This document shows positions 53,432-63,200 of a stretch of DNA of 64,000 nucleotides, one piece after another; the stretch's first letter is position 1, and every line of letters begins with the position of its first letter. The position numbers and the translations under genes are program-made. The notes under the pieces were generated by a model that saw only the letters and a list, made by a program, of their open reading frames with translations, ran no database searches and was not told where the DNA came from. Source of the stretch: Pseudofrankia coriaricola (GTDB taxonomy: Bacteria > Actinomycetota > Actinomycetes > Frankiales > Frankiaceae); assembly GCF_001854805.1 (NCBI RefSeq), contig NZ_MBLO01000221.1, positions 1 through 64,000 on the forward strand, written 5' to 3'.

Positions 53432-53860
53432 AACGACGCGACACGTGTTTTCGGCCGGCGGACGCAACGCTGCGGCCAGCCTGAGCTTCCCATCATGACC
53501 GAAATCTCCTGGTCGCGCATCGGCGCAGGCCGGGCCGTGTGAGCCGGATTTCCGATCATGGTCGGAAGGGGCGAGGTTACGCGCAAATACGGGGGCTCGG
53601 GCTAGCCTTCGCGAGAAAGTTAGGTTAGCCTCACCTTCGTAACGCTAGAGCTCGCCGGCACGGCCCGTGCCGCCGGCCGCCTCGCCAGAGAGATCTGGGT
53701 CAGCTATCCGGGGGGATTCCGGTGTCTCGGTTTCTGGGAGACGCGTCCCTGCGCGACGTTCTGGAAACAGCCGGACACCCACCTGCGGCAGTCAGCACAC
53801 GGGCCAGCGAATACCAGACTCGATGAACGGCAATTTCGCAACGAACGACAAGGAGCCGGA
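53432..53860. other. Leader region of the acyl-chain operon
   Basis: About 430 bp without a gene. It contains the iron box at 53620-53638 and ends in a strong AAGGAG ribosome-binding site before the ACP gene. Confidence 0.55.
53620..53638. promoter_or_regulatory. Iron box before the ACP-FAAL-ACAD operon
   Basis: TTAGGTTAGCCTCACCTTC matches the DtxR/IdeR consensus at 16 of 19 positions. The long leader (about 220 bp) from here to the ACP gene suggests an untranslated region or a hidden start. Confidence 0.8.
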
Positions 53861-54100
53861 ATGTCCGATGCGTTGAGTCCGGAGATGGAGCAGATCCTGC
53901 GGATCGACCTGCAGGTGGACACCTCGCGCATCACCCGGGAGTCGCACCTTATCGACGAGGTCGGCCTCGACTCGGTCGCCTTCGCCGTGGGGATGGTAGC
54001 GATCGAGGACACGTTCGGCGTGGTGTTGTCCGAGGAGGAGATGCTGAACTGCGAGACGGTGGCCGACCTGGAGGACGCCGTCCTCGCGAAGCGAGTCTAA
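53861..54100 (+). CDS. Acyl carrier protein (MbtL-like)
   Basis: The 79-residue protein starts at ATG 53861 with AAGGAG 7-12 bases before. ESHLIDEVGLDSVAFAVGM contains the phosphopantetheine-accepting Ser38, followed by IEDTFGVVLSEEEMLNCETVADLEDAV, a standard ACP helix pattern. It is followed by the acyl-AMP ligase and acyl dehydrogenase genes, as in mycobacterial mbtL-mbtM-mbtN, so it likely carries the long-chain acyl group destined for the siderophore lysine side chain. Confidence 0.9.
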   Translation: MSDALSPEMEQILRIDLQVDTSRITRESHLIDEVGLDSVAFAVGMVAIEDTFGVVLSEEEMLNCETVADLEDAVLAKRV

Positions 54101-54102
54101 GC

Positions 54103-55779
54103 GTGGCGCAGGCGAGCGTGGCGCAGGCGAACGGCAATCTGGACGAGATCGCCAGGTCGAGTGATCTGGCCACGACGGTCAGCCGAGCGATGCGCGCCGG
54201 AGACGGGACGCTGTCGGTGCTCGACGCGGCGTCCGGCGCATGGGAAACCCGCCCGTGGCGAGAGGTCCATGCCCGCGCCGAACAGATCGCCACGCAGATC
54301 CTCACCGAGAGCGAAGGCCGCGAACCGAGCGCCGTCGGCCTGATCGGGGCCCCGACCGTGGATCTGATCGCGGCCATTCAGGGCGCCTGGTTGGCCGGGG
54401 TCGCGGTGTCCATTCTCCCCGGTCCGATCCGGGGCGCCGACGAGCAGCGTTGGGCCCAAAGCACCTACGCACGGTTCGTCGGCATCGGTGTGGGCACCGT
54501 GCTCGGTTCCGGCAAGCAGCTCACGCCGCTGTCGAAGGTCGACGGGCGGCTGCGGATCGCGCGGGTCGAACAGTACGGGCGAGACGCCGACATCACTGGC
54601 TTCGTCGGGCGTCACGTCGGTCCCGACGCCGCGGCCGTGCTGCAGGGCACCGCCGGCTCGACCGGCGAACCCAAGACGGCGGTCATGTCGGCCGCGGCCG
54701 TCCGCAGCAACATCGCGGAGCTGGTCGCGCGTCTCGAACTGCGTCCCACCCACGACGTCGAACTGAGCTGGCTGCCCATGTACCACGACATGGGGCTGAT
54801 CGTCGTGATCGTCGCCATGGCCACCGGTACTCCACTGTGGATCGCGCCCAGTTCCGCCTTCGTGACGGCACCTTTCAAGTGGCTGCAGTGGCTCACCGAG
54901 TCCCGGGCCACCATCACCGCGGCGCCCAACTTCGCCTACGACATCGTGGGTAGGTACGGGCGCCGGGTCGAGAACGCCGACCTGTCGCACCTGCGATACG
55001 TGATCAGCGGTGGCGAACCGATTGACGCGGACGCGTTCGACGCCTTCCTCGACGTGGCGGCCAAGTTCGGGCTCGACCGCGACGCGGCCGCGCCGGCCTA
55101 CGGCATGGCCGAATCGACATGCGCGGTCACCATGCCCGCGCCCGGCGAGGGCGCGCAGTACGACGAGGTGACCGTCACCTCACCCGAGGATGGTGGTCAC
55201 CCCGTCCGCCGTCGATACGCGATACTCGGCGGGCCGCTGGGCGGGATGCAGGTCCGCATCGTCGAGGCGAATGGTGTCGACATCCCCCGGATCGACAATC
55301 GGGATGTAGGACACGTCGAGATCCGCGGCACGTCGATGATGACGGGCTATCTGGGGCACGCGCCGCTCGGCGACGGTGAATGGTTTCCCACCGGCGACCT
55401 TGGCTACCTCGTCGGCGACCGTCCGGTGATCTGTGGCCGGGCCAAGGAAATCGTCGTCGTCGCTGGTCGCAACCTGTTTCCCGTGGAGATCGAGCGGTGC
55501 GTGGCGAGTGTGCGCGGTGTCCGCGGCGGCCGTGTGGTGGCGGTGGCGCTTGACGGGGCGTCAGCCCGCCCCGGGTTGGTGATCGTAGCCGAGTTCCGCG
55601 GCGGCGACCCCGAGTCCGCCCGCCGCGAGGTGATCGCCGCGGTGGCCTCCGAGTGCGGTGTCGTCCCGGCCGACGTGGTGTTCGTGAGACCCAGTGCGCT
55701 GCCGCTGACCACCTCCGGCAAGCTGCGCCGCCTGGAGACCAGGAAACTACTCGAGTCGGGATGTTGGAATGACCGTTGA
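54103..55779 (+). CDS. Fatty-acyl-AMP ligase (MbtM/FadD33-like)
   Basis: The product has 558 residues. The start is GTG 54103 or GTG 54118, which lie in the direct repeat GTGGCGCAGGCGA(A/G)CG. The ATP loop is [17 protein letters not shown], followed by [13 protein letters not shown], the characteristic FAAL motif, and [12 protein letters not shown]. Later blocks are [33 protein letters not shown], with Lys of TTSGKLRR. It would activate a fatty acid as acyl-AMP and load it on the ACP upstream, as MbtM does in mycobactin assembly. Confidence 0.88.
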   Translation: MAQASVAQANGNLDEIARSSDLATTVSRAMRAGDGTLSVLDAASGAWETRPWREVHARAEQIATQILTESEGREPSAVGLIGAPTVDLIAAIQGAWLAGVAVSILPGPIRGADEQRWAQSTYARFVGIGVGTVLGSGKQLTPLSKVDGRLRIARVEQYGRDADITGFVGRHVGPDAAAVLQGTAGSTGEPKTAVMSAAAVRSNIAELVARLELRPTHDVELSWLPMYHDMGLIVVIVAMATGTPLWIAPSSAFVTAPFKWLQWLTESRATITAAPNFAYDIVGRYGRRVENADLSHLRYVISGGEPIDADAFDAFLDVAAKFGLDRDAAAPAYGMAESTCAVTMPAPGEGAQYDEVTVTSPEDGGHPVRRRYAILGGPLGGMQVRIVEANGVDIPRIDNRDVGHVEIRGTSMMTGYLGHAPLGDGEWFPTGDLGYLVGDRPVICGRAKEIVVVAGRNLFPVEIERCVASVRGVRGGRVVAVALDGASARPGLVIVAEFRGGDPESARREVIAAVASECGVVPADVVFVRPSALPLTTSGKLRRLETRKLLESGCWNDR

Positions 55780-56926
55780 CGCGTCGGTCGAAGGCTACCG
55801 GGACCTGCTGAAGTCCGTATTCGACGACCAGGTGCGAGAGTGGGTGGCCGAGGCGGAGGCCACCCGGCGGTTCCCGCGCCTGTTGCTGCGACGGATGGGG
55901 GCCGCCGGGGTCTTCGCCGAGAAATGGGGTGATCGCACCACTCCCGACCTCGCCAAGCTCAACGAGTTGTCCTACACACTCGGCCGGCTGGGATCGGCAG
56001 GGGTCAGTGTCGGCGTCAGCCTGCACGACTCGGCGATCTCGATCATGCGCCGCTTCGGCCGATCCGCGATGCTGAAGTCGGTGGCAGAACAGGCGATCCG
56101 CGGTGAAGCAGTGCTCTGCCTGGCCGCCTCCGAGTCGTCCGGTGGATCCGACCTGCAGATCGTCGAAACGGAGGTGTGCACCGAGGGTGACGGGTTGCGG
56201 GTGAAGGGCCGCAAGAAGTTCGTCTCGCTGTCACCACTCGCCGACTACATCCTGGTCGTCGCCCGCAGCGTGAACCATGATCCATCGAGCCGGCACGGCA
56301 GCGTCGCCCTCGTGCTGGTACCCACCGGCAAGGTCACCATCATGCCGCCCTACGCCACGGTGAGCGCCGGGCCGCTCGAGACGTCGGCCGTGGAGATCGA
56401 CACCTGGGTGCCGGCCGACCATCTGATCGCTCGGGCCGGGACGGGCCTGGCAGTGGTGAGCTGGGGGCTGGCCCACGAGCGTCTTTCCGTCGCCGGGCAG
56501 GTCGCCGCATCCTGCGATCAGGTGCTGGGCATCACGCTGGCCAGAATGCAGGAGCGTACCCAGTTCGGCAAGAAGCTGATCGACCACCAGGCGTTGCGGC
56601 TGCGGGTGGCGGACCTGCAGGCGCGGGTGGACATGCTTCGGTACGCGCTGACCGGGATCGCCGCCGGCGGGCAGCTGGACCTCCGCACCGCGGCGGCGAT
56701 GAAGGTGTCAGCGGCCCGCCTTGGCGAGGAGGTCATCGGTGAATGCATGCATATCTTCGGTGGCTCGGCGTTCCTCACCGACGAGACGCCGTTGGCGCGC
56801 TGGTGGCGTGACATGAAGCTCGCCCGCGTCGGCGGAGGCACCGACGAAGTCCTCTGGGAGCTCGTCGCGGCGGCGATGAAGCCGGACGTCGAGGGTTATC
56901 GGGCGTTCTCCGCCGCTATCAGCTGA
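55769..56926 (+). CDS. Acyl-CoA/acyl-ACP dehydrogenase (MbtN/FadE14-like)
   Basis: The 385-residue protein starts at ATG 55769, overlapping the ligase stop. It has the acyl-CoA dehydrogenase N-terminal helical domain ([18 protein letters not shown]), the middle barrel ([37 protein letters not shown]) and the C-terminal domain ([50 protein letters not shown] with the likely catalytic Glu). In mycobactin synthesis MbtN introduces the double bond of the acyl chain on the ACP. The gene order ACP-ligase-dehydrogenase supports the same role. Confidence 0.88.
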   Translation: MTVDASVEGYRDLLKSVFDDQVREWVAEAEATRRFPRLLLRRMGAAGVFAEKWGDRTTPDLAKLNELSYTLGRLGSAGVSVGVSLHDSAISIMRRFGRSAMLKSVAEQAIRGEAVLCLAASESSGGSDLQIVETEVCTEGDGLRVKGRKKFVSLSPLADYILVVARSVNHDPSSRHGSVALVLVPTGKVTIMPPYATVSAGPLETSAVEIDTWVPADHLIARAGTGLAVVSWGLAHERLSVAGQVAASCDQVLGITLARMQERTQFGKKLIDHQALRLRVADLQARVDMLRYALTGIAAGGQLDLRTAAAMKVSAARLGEEVIGECMHIFGGSAFLTDETPLARWWRDMKLARVGGGTDEVLWELVAAAMKPDVEGYRAFSAAIS

Positions 56927-57087
56927 CGGCAACGGACAGCGTCCGGAACAAGCGGACGAACGGGCGCGTCCGCGCGGCCAGCACGCCGGCGTCCGTGGGC
57001 AGCTCGTGCGGCGTATACCAACCGTCACCGTCGGGCCGCCGACCGGCTCGACGATGCGCGGACCAGGACTTCCGCGCGGCGGACAAC

Positions 57088-57106
57088 TTAGGTTAGGCTT
57101 CCCTTA
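57088..57106. promoter_or_regulatory. Iron box before the second SIP gene
   Basis: TTAGGTTAGGCTTCCCTTA matches the DtxR/IdeR consensus at about 14 of 19 positions. It ends 29 bp before the GTG start at 57136. Confidence 0.75.
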
Positions 57107-57135
57107 TTATCCGGTTGGGTAGGGGGTGGGGCATC

Positions 57136-58041
57136 GTGGCGGGGATCCGACAGGAGATCCGGCGCATCACTCGGGACGGATCCTCGCGGATCGCCTGTGT
57201 CGTCCGGGTCGAGTCGGTGGTCGCGCTGTCTCCCGGTTTCGCCAGGGTCACGGTCCACGGCGACGGTCTCGACGCGTACCGCGAGGTCATGGCCGCTGAC
57301 GCGTTCAAGGCCATGCTTCCTCCGGACGGTCCCTCGACGGCCGACGACGTCGAATGGGACGCGTACGGCCTGCCTCGCTGGCGGTCCGCGGGCCGCGCAC
57401 CGCAGTACCGGGCGTTCACCGTCCGTCGTTTTGACCCGGCGGCGCGCAGCCTCGAGTTCGACACCATGCTCCACGCCGGCGGGCTGGTCCGGTCCTGGCT
57501 GGACCGCGTTTGCCCGGGCGACGCCTTCGGCCTCGTCGGGATGCGGCGTGATTTCTACGCCGCGCAGGGGGTGACCCGCCATCTGATCGTCGCGGACTCG
57601 AGCGCGCTGCCCGCCGTGGCGGCCATCGTCGAGTCGCTGCCCCCGGATGTCGAGGCGTCGGTCTACCTCGCCGTCGACGATGAGGATGACGCGGCGCTCG
57701 TGCCCACGCGCGACAACGTCCGCGTCCGCGCCGTGTCCGGCGGTTCGCCCGCCGGCGCGGGCTCGCCGCTGGAGCAGACGGTGCGGCTGCACGAACGACC
57801 GGGTGGGCGGGTGCAGGCCTGGCTCGCGGCGGAGGCGGGCGTGGTCAGGGCACTGCGCCGATGGGCGCTGGGGGAACTCGCCGTCTCGGCGGACGACCTG
57901 CACGCCACCGCCTACTGGAAGGCCGGTCTGGACAGCGAGGCCCGTGACGGGGCCGACCTCGTCCGTTACCAGTCGGAGCTTGCCGCGGGTGCCGACCCGA
58001 CCGACCCGGCCGTCCGCGAGCGCGTCGAGCTCGAGGTCTGA
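57136..58041 (+). CDS. Siderophore-interacting protein (ViuB-type)
   Basis: The protein has 301 residues. GTG 57136 follows AGGGGGTGGGG. The FAD barrel (ALSPGFARVTVHGDGL, PQYRAFTVRRFDPAARSLEFDTMLHAGGLVRSWLDRVCPGD) and SIP domain (HLIVADSSALPAVAAIVESLP, LHATAYWKAG near the end) fit ferric-siderophore reductases. It is iron-boxed and distinct from the shorter SIP at 48541. Together the two could supply the reductase activity that is fused to IrtA in mycobacteria. Confidence 0.87.
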   Translation: MAGIRQEIRRITRDGSSRIACVVRVESVVALSPGFARVTVHGDGLDAYREVMAADAFKAMLPPDGPSTADDVEWDAYGLPRWRSAGRAPQYRAFTVRRFDPAARSLEFDTMLHAGGLVRSWLDRVCPGDAFGLVGMRRDFYAAQGVTRHLIVADSSALPAVAAIVESLPPDVEASVYLAVDDEDDAALVPTRDNVRVRAVSGGSPAGAGSPLEQTVRLHERPGGRVQAWLAAEAGVVRALRRWALGELAVSADDLHATAYWKAGLDSEARDGADLVRYQSELAAGADPTDPAVRERVELEV

Positions 58042-58147
58042 GCCGTCGGCGGCGAGGCGTGACCGAAAGCCGGGCCGGCACCGAGGCGCGCGGACGGGTA
58101 GGCGGACGGGTAGGTAGCCAGCCCAGAGGGTGGTTACTTTGGTTTGG

Positions 58148-58166
58148 TTAGGTTAACCTAAGGCAC
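58148..58166. promoter_or_regulatory. Iron box before the HIBADH-like gene
   Basis: TTAGGTTAACCTAAGGCAC keeps the strong half of the DtxR/IdeR consensus, with an internal palindrome TTAGGTTAACCTAA (one mismatch between arms). It ends 24 bp before the GTG start. Confidence 0.75.
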
Positions 58167-58189
58167 CTCGGACCGATATGGGAGGTGCG

Positions 58190-59080
58190 GTGAAAACTGG
58201 GTTCATCGGGCTCGGCACGATGGGGCGGCCCATGGCCAGGCGGCTGCTGGCCGCGGGGCATGAGCTGGCGTGCGCGTCCCGGTCTCCCGGGCCCGTGCGG
58301 GAACTCGCCGCTCTCGGGGCCGAGCCGCTGCCGACCGCCGCCGACGTCGTGGCGCGATCGGAGATCACCTTCCTGTGCCTGCCGGACGACGAGGCGGTAC
58401 GCTCGGTCGTCGTCGAATGCCTGCCGGTCGTCCGCGGCCGCACGATCGTCGACCACTCGACCGTCGGCCCCGACACCGAGGCGCGACTGGGCGAGCTCGT
58501 CCGCAAGGGGGGCGGCCACTATCTCGACGCGCCGGTCTCGGGCGGTCCGCAGGGCGCCGAGGCGGGCACGCTCGCGGTCATGGTCGGCGGCGAGGCGGAC
58601 GAGTTCGAGACCGTGCGACCGGTCATCGACGCCTACGCCGGCTACGTCGCGCTGGCGGGCGACGTCGGCGCCGGCCAGGTCGTCAAGCTCTGCAACCAGG
58701 TGCTGGTGTGCGCCCAGCTGCTCACGCTGGCCGAGTGCGCGGAGCTGGCCCAGCGCTCCGGTGTGGACCCCCAGGCGCTGCACGACGTGCTCGGCCACTC
58801 CACCGGCGACAGCTTCATCGCCCGCTCCCGCTTTCCAGTACCGGGGGTCGCGCCCCAGAGCCCGGCCTCCAACGACTGGCGGCCCGACTTCACCACCGCC
58901 CTGATGCACAAGGACATCGACCTCGCCTGGGCGCACGGCAACCGGATCGGTGCCCCGCCGCGCTCGGCGCTGCGCGTCCTGGACCTGCTCGCGGAGAACA
59001 TCCGGTCCGGCAACGCCGGGCTCGACTTCTCCTCCTTCGCGGCGCTGGTGCCGGCCCGTCCCAGGCAGGAGACGTACTGA
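58190..59080 (+). CDS. 3-hydroxyisobutyrate dehydrogenase-like NAD(P) oxidoreductase
   Basis: The 296-residue protein starts at GTG 58190 because GGAGG at 58181-58185 falls just before it; the ATG at 58178 is an alternative. The dinucleotide motif is [13 protein letters not shown], then [23 protein letters not shown] (substrate loop) and [11 protein letters not shown] with the catalytic Lys, and the C-terminal helical domain ([15 protein letters not shown]). It belongs to the beta-hydroxyacid dehydrogenase family, all three motifs intact. Iron regulation puts it in siderophore synthesis rather than valine breakdown, but I know of no mycobactin gene of this type. Confidence 0.87.
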   Translation: MKTGFIGLGTMGRPMARRLLAAGHELACASRSPGPVRELAALGAEPLPTAADVVARSEITFLCLPDDEAVRSVVVECLPVVRGRTIVDHSTVGPDTEARLGELVRKGGGHYLDAPVSGGPQGAEAGTLAVMVGGEADEFETVRPVIDAYAGYVALAGDVGAGQVVKLCNQVLVCAQLLTLAECAELAQRSGVDPQALHDVLGHSTGDSFIARSRFPVPGVAPQSPASNDWRPDFTTALMHKDIDLAWAHGNRIGAPPRSALRVLDLLAENIRSGNAGLDFSSFAALVPARPRQETY

Positions 59081-59339
59081 TCGGCCGCTGACAGCGCCGA
59101 TCGCCGGTGCCCACCGCACCACCGCTGACCATCTCTGACCTGCACGTCCCGGCGCGCCTGGAAACCGGCGCGGGGCGCACGCCCACGCCCTCAGGCGGCC
59201 TGCCCTGGCCCAGGTGGCCGGGACGGCGCCACGACACGGCCACCGCCCGGCCACCGACCATCCGCTCCCGTCACGGCTCCGGCCAGTGAGGCCGGCCGCG
59301 GCCACCGCCAGGTACCGATCCCGATGGAGGACATCAGAC

Positions 59340-60032
59340 ATGCCCGCCCAACCCGCGCCCGCCGATACGGCGACCGCCGAGTCCGGCGAGGACAACCTGC
59401 TGCCTCGGCTACGGGTTACAGGCCTCCCTCCCGAGGTCCTCGCGGTTCCCGCCCCGCCCCTGCCGGTGATGCCGGCCCCGTTCGTGGTGCGGCTCGCCGA
59501 CCCCGAAGCCGATGCCGAGCTGGTGTCGGAGTGGATGAGCCGCGACCTGCTCATCCACACCTGGAACTCCGCCTGGCCGGCGGACCGCTGGCGGCGCTAC
59601 CTGCGGGCGCAGCTGGACAGCGACTTCTCCCGGCCTCTGATGCTGAGCTACGAGGACACGACAGTCGGCTACCTGGAGCTGTACCGGGCCTCCCGCGACA
59701 CGATCTCCACCTTCTACGACAGCGACCCGTGGGACCTGGGACTGCACGCCGCCGTCGTGATGCGCTCGGCCATGCCCGCCCGAGGCGTCGAACACGGGCT
59801 GCGCAGCCTCGTCGAGGGCGTCTTCCAAGCGGAGCCGCGGTGCCGCCGGGTCGTGTTCGAACCGGACCACCGCAACACCCCTGCCCGGCTGGTCTGCAAG
59901 GGGGCCGGCTGCCAGGAGCTCGGCCTGCACCACATGCCCCCCCGCACGATCGTGCTCTTCGCCTGGCCGCGCGACCAGAACGACGCGCCCCCCGCGTACC
60001 AGAGCCTCGAGTCATCCGCACCCGTCGACTGA
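59340..60032 (+). CDS. Siderophore N-acyltransferase (MbtK/IucB-like GNAT)
   Basis: The 230-residue protein starts at ATG 59340 with GGAGG about 10 bases upstream; the frame back to 59214 is noise. The segment RDLLIHTWNSAWPADRWRRYLRAQLDS, then GYLELYRASRDTISTFYDSDPWDLGLHAAV and CRRVVFEPDHRNTPARLVCKGAG, matches the siderophore acyltransferase family (MbtK, IucB, RhbD). MbtK acylates the lysine side-chain N6 of mycobactin using ACP-bound fatty acid, consistent with the genes at 53861-56926. Confidence 0.87.
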   Translation: MPAQPAPADTATAESGEDNLLPRLRVTGLPPEVLAVPAPPLPVMPAPFVVRLADPEADAELVSEWMSRDLLIHTWNSAWPADRWRRYLRAQLDSDFSRPLMLSYEDTTVGYLELYRASRDTISTFYDSDPWDLGLHAAVVMRSAMPARGVEHGLRSLVEGVFQAEPRCRRVVFEPDHRNTPARLVCKGAGCQELGLHHMPPRTIVLFAWPRDQNDAPPAYQSLESSAPVD

Positions 60033-60085
60033 CCGGCGCGCGAGCCCGCCGGTACGCCGGCCCGCGGGGCCCTGCACCCGCCCAC

Positions 60086-60131
60086 TGGCCGTCGGGCCGC
60101 GCTCTTCTTCGGCCACGCGGCCCGACGGCCA
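60086..60131 (+). terminator. Perfect 16-bp hairpin between the acyltransferase and NRPS genes
   Basis: TGGCCGTCGGGCCGCG (60086-60101) and its exact complement (60116-60131) enclose a 14-nt loop. It lies 54 bp after the acyltransferase stop and 84 bp before the NRPS start. It is a probable terminator or attenuator, so the NRPS may have its own promoter though no iron box is obvious nearby. Confidence 0.65.
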
Positions 60132-60214
60132 GGCGGCAGCCGGCCACCAGTACCGCCGCCGCACCAAAGACGACCTGACATTGCTGACTGCGCGACTCGG
60201 GAGGCCGACGAGGC

Positions 60215-63200
60215 ATGGGGAACGACACCGACCGCAGGCGCGCGCTGCTGCGCCGAACCCTGACCGAGCGCGGCCTGACCGACCAGGAGCCGGCCGTCGC
60301 GGCGCCCGCGAGGCGCGGCGGCGACGACCGCTACCCGCTGTCATCCGGCCAGCGGCGCATGTGGTTCCTGCACCAGGTCGACGCCGGCCGCGCCGACCTG
60401 AACGTGGGCGTGGCCATGCGGCTGGCCGGCGAGCTCGACCGGGACCGGCTGGCACGTGCCGCGGCCGCCGTCGCCGAGCGGCACGAGATCCTGCGCACCA
60501 CGTACCACGCGGACGCCGACGGCACCCCGTTCCAGACCGTCCAGGCGGCACCCGCGCTCCCGCTCGCCGCGGACGACCTGCGCGCGCTGCCGGCGGACGC
60601 CCGGGAGGCTCGGGTGCGCGGGCTCGCGGCCGGCGAGTTCACCCGTCCGTTCGACCTCACCCGCGACGCGCCGCTGCGGCTGACCCTGCTGCGCACCGGC
60701 GACGACGAGCACGTCCTGCTGCTGGTCGCGCATCACATCGCCTGGGACGACGACTGCTGGGAGCCGTTCTTCGCCGACCTCTCCCAGGCGTACGCCACCG
60801 GCGCCACCGGCCCGACCTCGCCGGCCCAGTACCTGGACCTGCAGGTTCTCGACCCGTCCGCGCGTCCCGGCGCCGATTCCGCCGCCGCGGACCTGGCCTA
60901 CTGGCACGACGCGCTCGCGGGATCGATCGAGCCCTTCGAACTCCCGGGCGAGCTCACGCGGACGGCCGCCGCCGCACCCGGCTCCGCCGCCACGGCCAGC
61001 ACGCCGGGCGCGAGCGGGCACCGCCAGGCGGAGGTGCCCGCCGACGTCGCCGCCCAGGTCCGCTCCCTCGCTCGGTCGCTGCGCGCCACCCCGTTCGCCG
61101 TGCTCACCGCCGCGTTCGCCGCGTTGACCCACCGCGTCACCGGCGCGACGGACCTGGTCGTCGTCACCCCCGTCGTCGACCGGCCGAGCCAGCGCGCCGC
61201 GGGCGCGCTCGGTTACTTCGGCAACACGCTCCCGCTGCGGATCCAGGTCGCCGGCGCCGGCTCGTTCCAGGCGCTCGTCGAGCACACCCGGGACGTGTGC
61301 GCCGGGGCGTTCGCGCACCAGGGCGTCGGCCTGGAACGCATCGTCGCCGAGGCGCTCGCCAACCGGGGCGGCGGGCTGGACACGCTCGCGCGCGTCGGGT
61401 TCGGCGCCCGCTCCGGCGCGTGGACGGGGCTCACCGTGCCCGGTCTGCGTTCCGAGCGGCTCGACCTGCACGGCGCCGTCGCGCAGCTGCCGTTCGAGGT
61501 GATGGCACAGCCGACCGCCGACGACTCCTGGCTGCTGGAGGCCACCTACCAGCCGGGCGTCCTGCCCGACCAGATGGCGAGCCGCCTGCTCGAGGAGCTC
61601 GTCGTCCTGCTCGGCGCGGCTGTCCGCGGGCCGGGCACCGCCGTCGGCGACCTGCGGGTGCTGAGCGATCGGCGCCACGCCGAGCTGCTGGGCTTCTCGA
61701 CCGGCCGTCCCGTCACGATGGTGGCGCCGACGCTGCCGGCCTTCGTCGCCGAGCAGGCTCGGCGCACCCCGCACGCCCCGGCGGTCGTCGCCGACGAGGC
61801 CACCCTCACCTATGCCGAGCTGACCGCCCGCGCCTACCGGCTCGCGCACCGGCTGATCCGGCAGGGAATCGGCACCGAGGACGTCGTCGCGCTGCGCTAC
61901 CCCCGCGGCCTGGACATGGTCGTCGCGACGCTCGGCGTCGTCGCCAGCGGCGCCGCCTACCTGCCCGTCGACCCCGAGTACCCAGCGGACCGCATCGAGT
62001 ACATGCTGGCCGACGCGAGACCGCGCCTCGTCCTGGACGGGCCGCTGGACCTGGACGACCCGGGGCTGCCCGCCACCGAGCCCACCGACGCCGACCGGGT
62101 CCGCCCGCTGCTGCCGGACAACACGGCGTACGTCATCTACACGTCCGGCTCGACGGGGGCGCCGAAGGGCGTACCCGTCTCGCACGCGGCCATCTGCGGC
62201 CACTTCTCCTGGCTGAGGCAGGAGTACTCGGTCGGCGCCAACGACGCGCTGCTGCAGGTGGCCTCGCCCAGCTTCGACGTCTCGGTCGGCGAGCTGTTCG
62301 GGCCGCTGTGCGCTGGCGCGCGCCTCGTCCTGCCGCGTCTCGGCGGACTGCAGGACCTGCCATACCTGACCGGGCTGCTCGAGGAGCAGCGCATCAGCTG
62401 GATGCACTTCGTCCCCTCGCTGCTCGACCTGTTCCTCAGCCTGCCGGGCACCGCGGACTGGAAGTCGCTGCGCCTGGTGCCGATCGGCGGTGAGGCGCTG
62501 CCGGGGGAGCTGGCCGACCGGTTCCGGCGCACCTTCGACGCCAGCCTGCACAACTTCTACGGCCCGACCGAGACCACGCTCGCCGCGACCCGCTACGTCG
62601 TGGACGCGCCGCAGGGCACCCGCACGGTGCCGATCGGCGTGCCCAAGGCGGACACCCAGGTCTACGTCCTCGACGAGCGCCTGCGGCTCGTGCCGCCCGG
62701 CACTGTCGGGGAGATCTACATCGGCGGTGGCCAGCTCGCCCGCGGCTACCTGGGCAGGCCGGGCCTGACCGCGTCGCGGTTCATCGCCGACCCCGTCCGG
62801 CCGGGCGGCGGGCGGCTCTACCGCACCGGTGACCTGGGCCGTTGGAACGCCGGCGGCGAGCTGGAGTTCGCCGGCCGCGCCGACGAGCAGGTGAAGATCC
62901 GCGGGTTCCGCGTCGAGCTCGGGGAGATCCAGGCCGTGCTCGCCCGCCACCCCGAGGTGCGCCAGTGCGTCGTCCTGGCCACGGAGGCCGAGCGCCTGGG
63001 GACAGTTCTCGTCGCCTATGTGGTGCCCGCCAGCAACCGGTCCGCCGAGCGCTGGGAGCGGGACTGGTCCGGCCCCGGCGGGCTTGAGGGACAGCTGCGC
63101 GACCACCTCTCCCGCGCGCTGCCCGCCCAGATGGTGCCGGCCGCGTTCGTCCGGATGGGGCAGATCCCCGTCACCGCGAACGGCAAGGCCGACCGGGCCG

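Noticed and set aside
51530-53467. Long minus-strand frame over the second IrtB-like gene
   Set aside because: Shadow frame; the plus strand carries all ABC motifs in order.
60181-62493. A 770-residue plus-strand frame overlapping the NRPS
   Set aside because: Its translation is Arg/Pro/Gly-rich noise; the real NRPS frame starts at 60215 in another phase and stays open to the window end.
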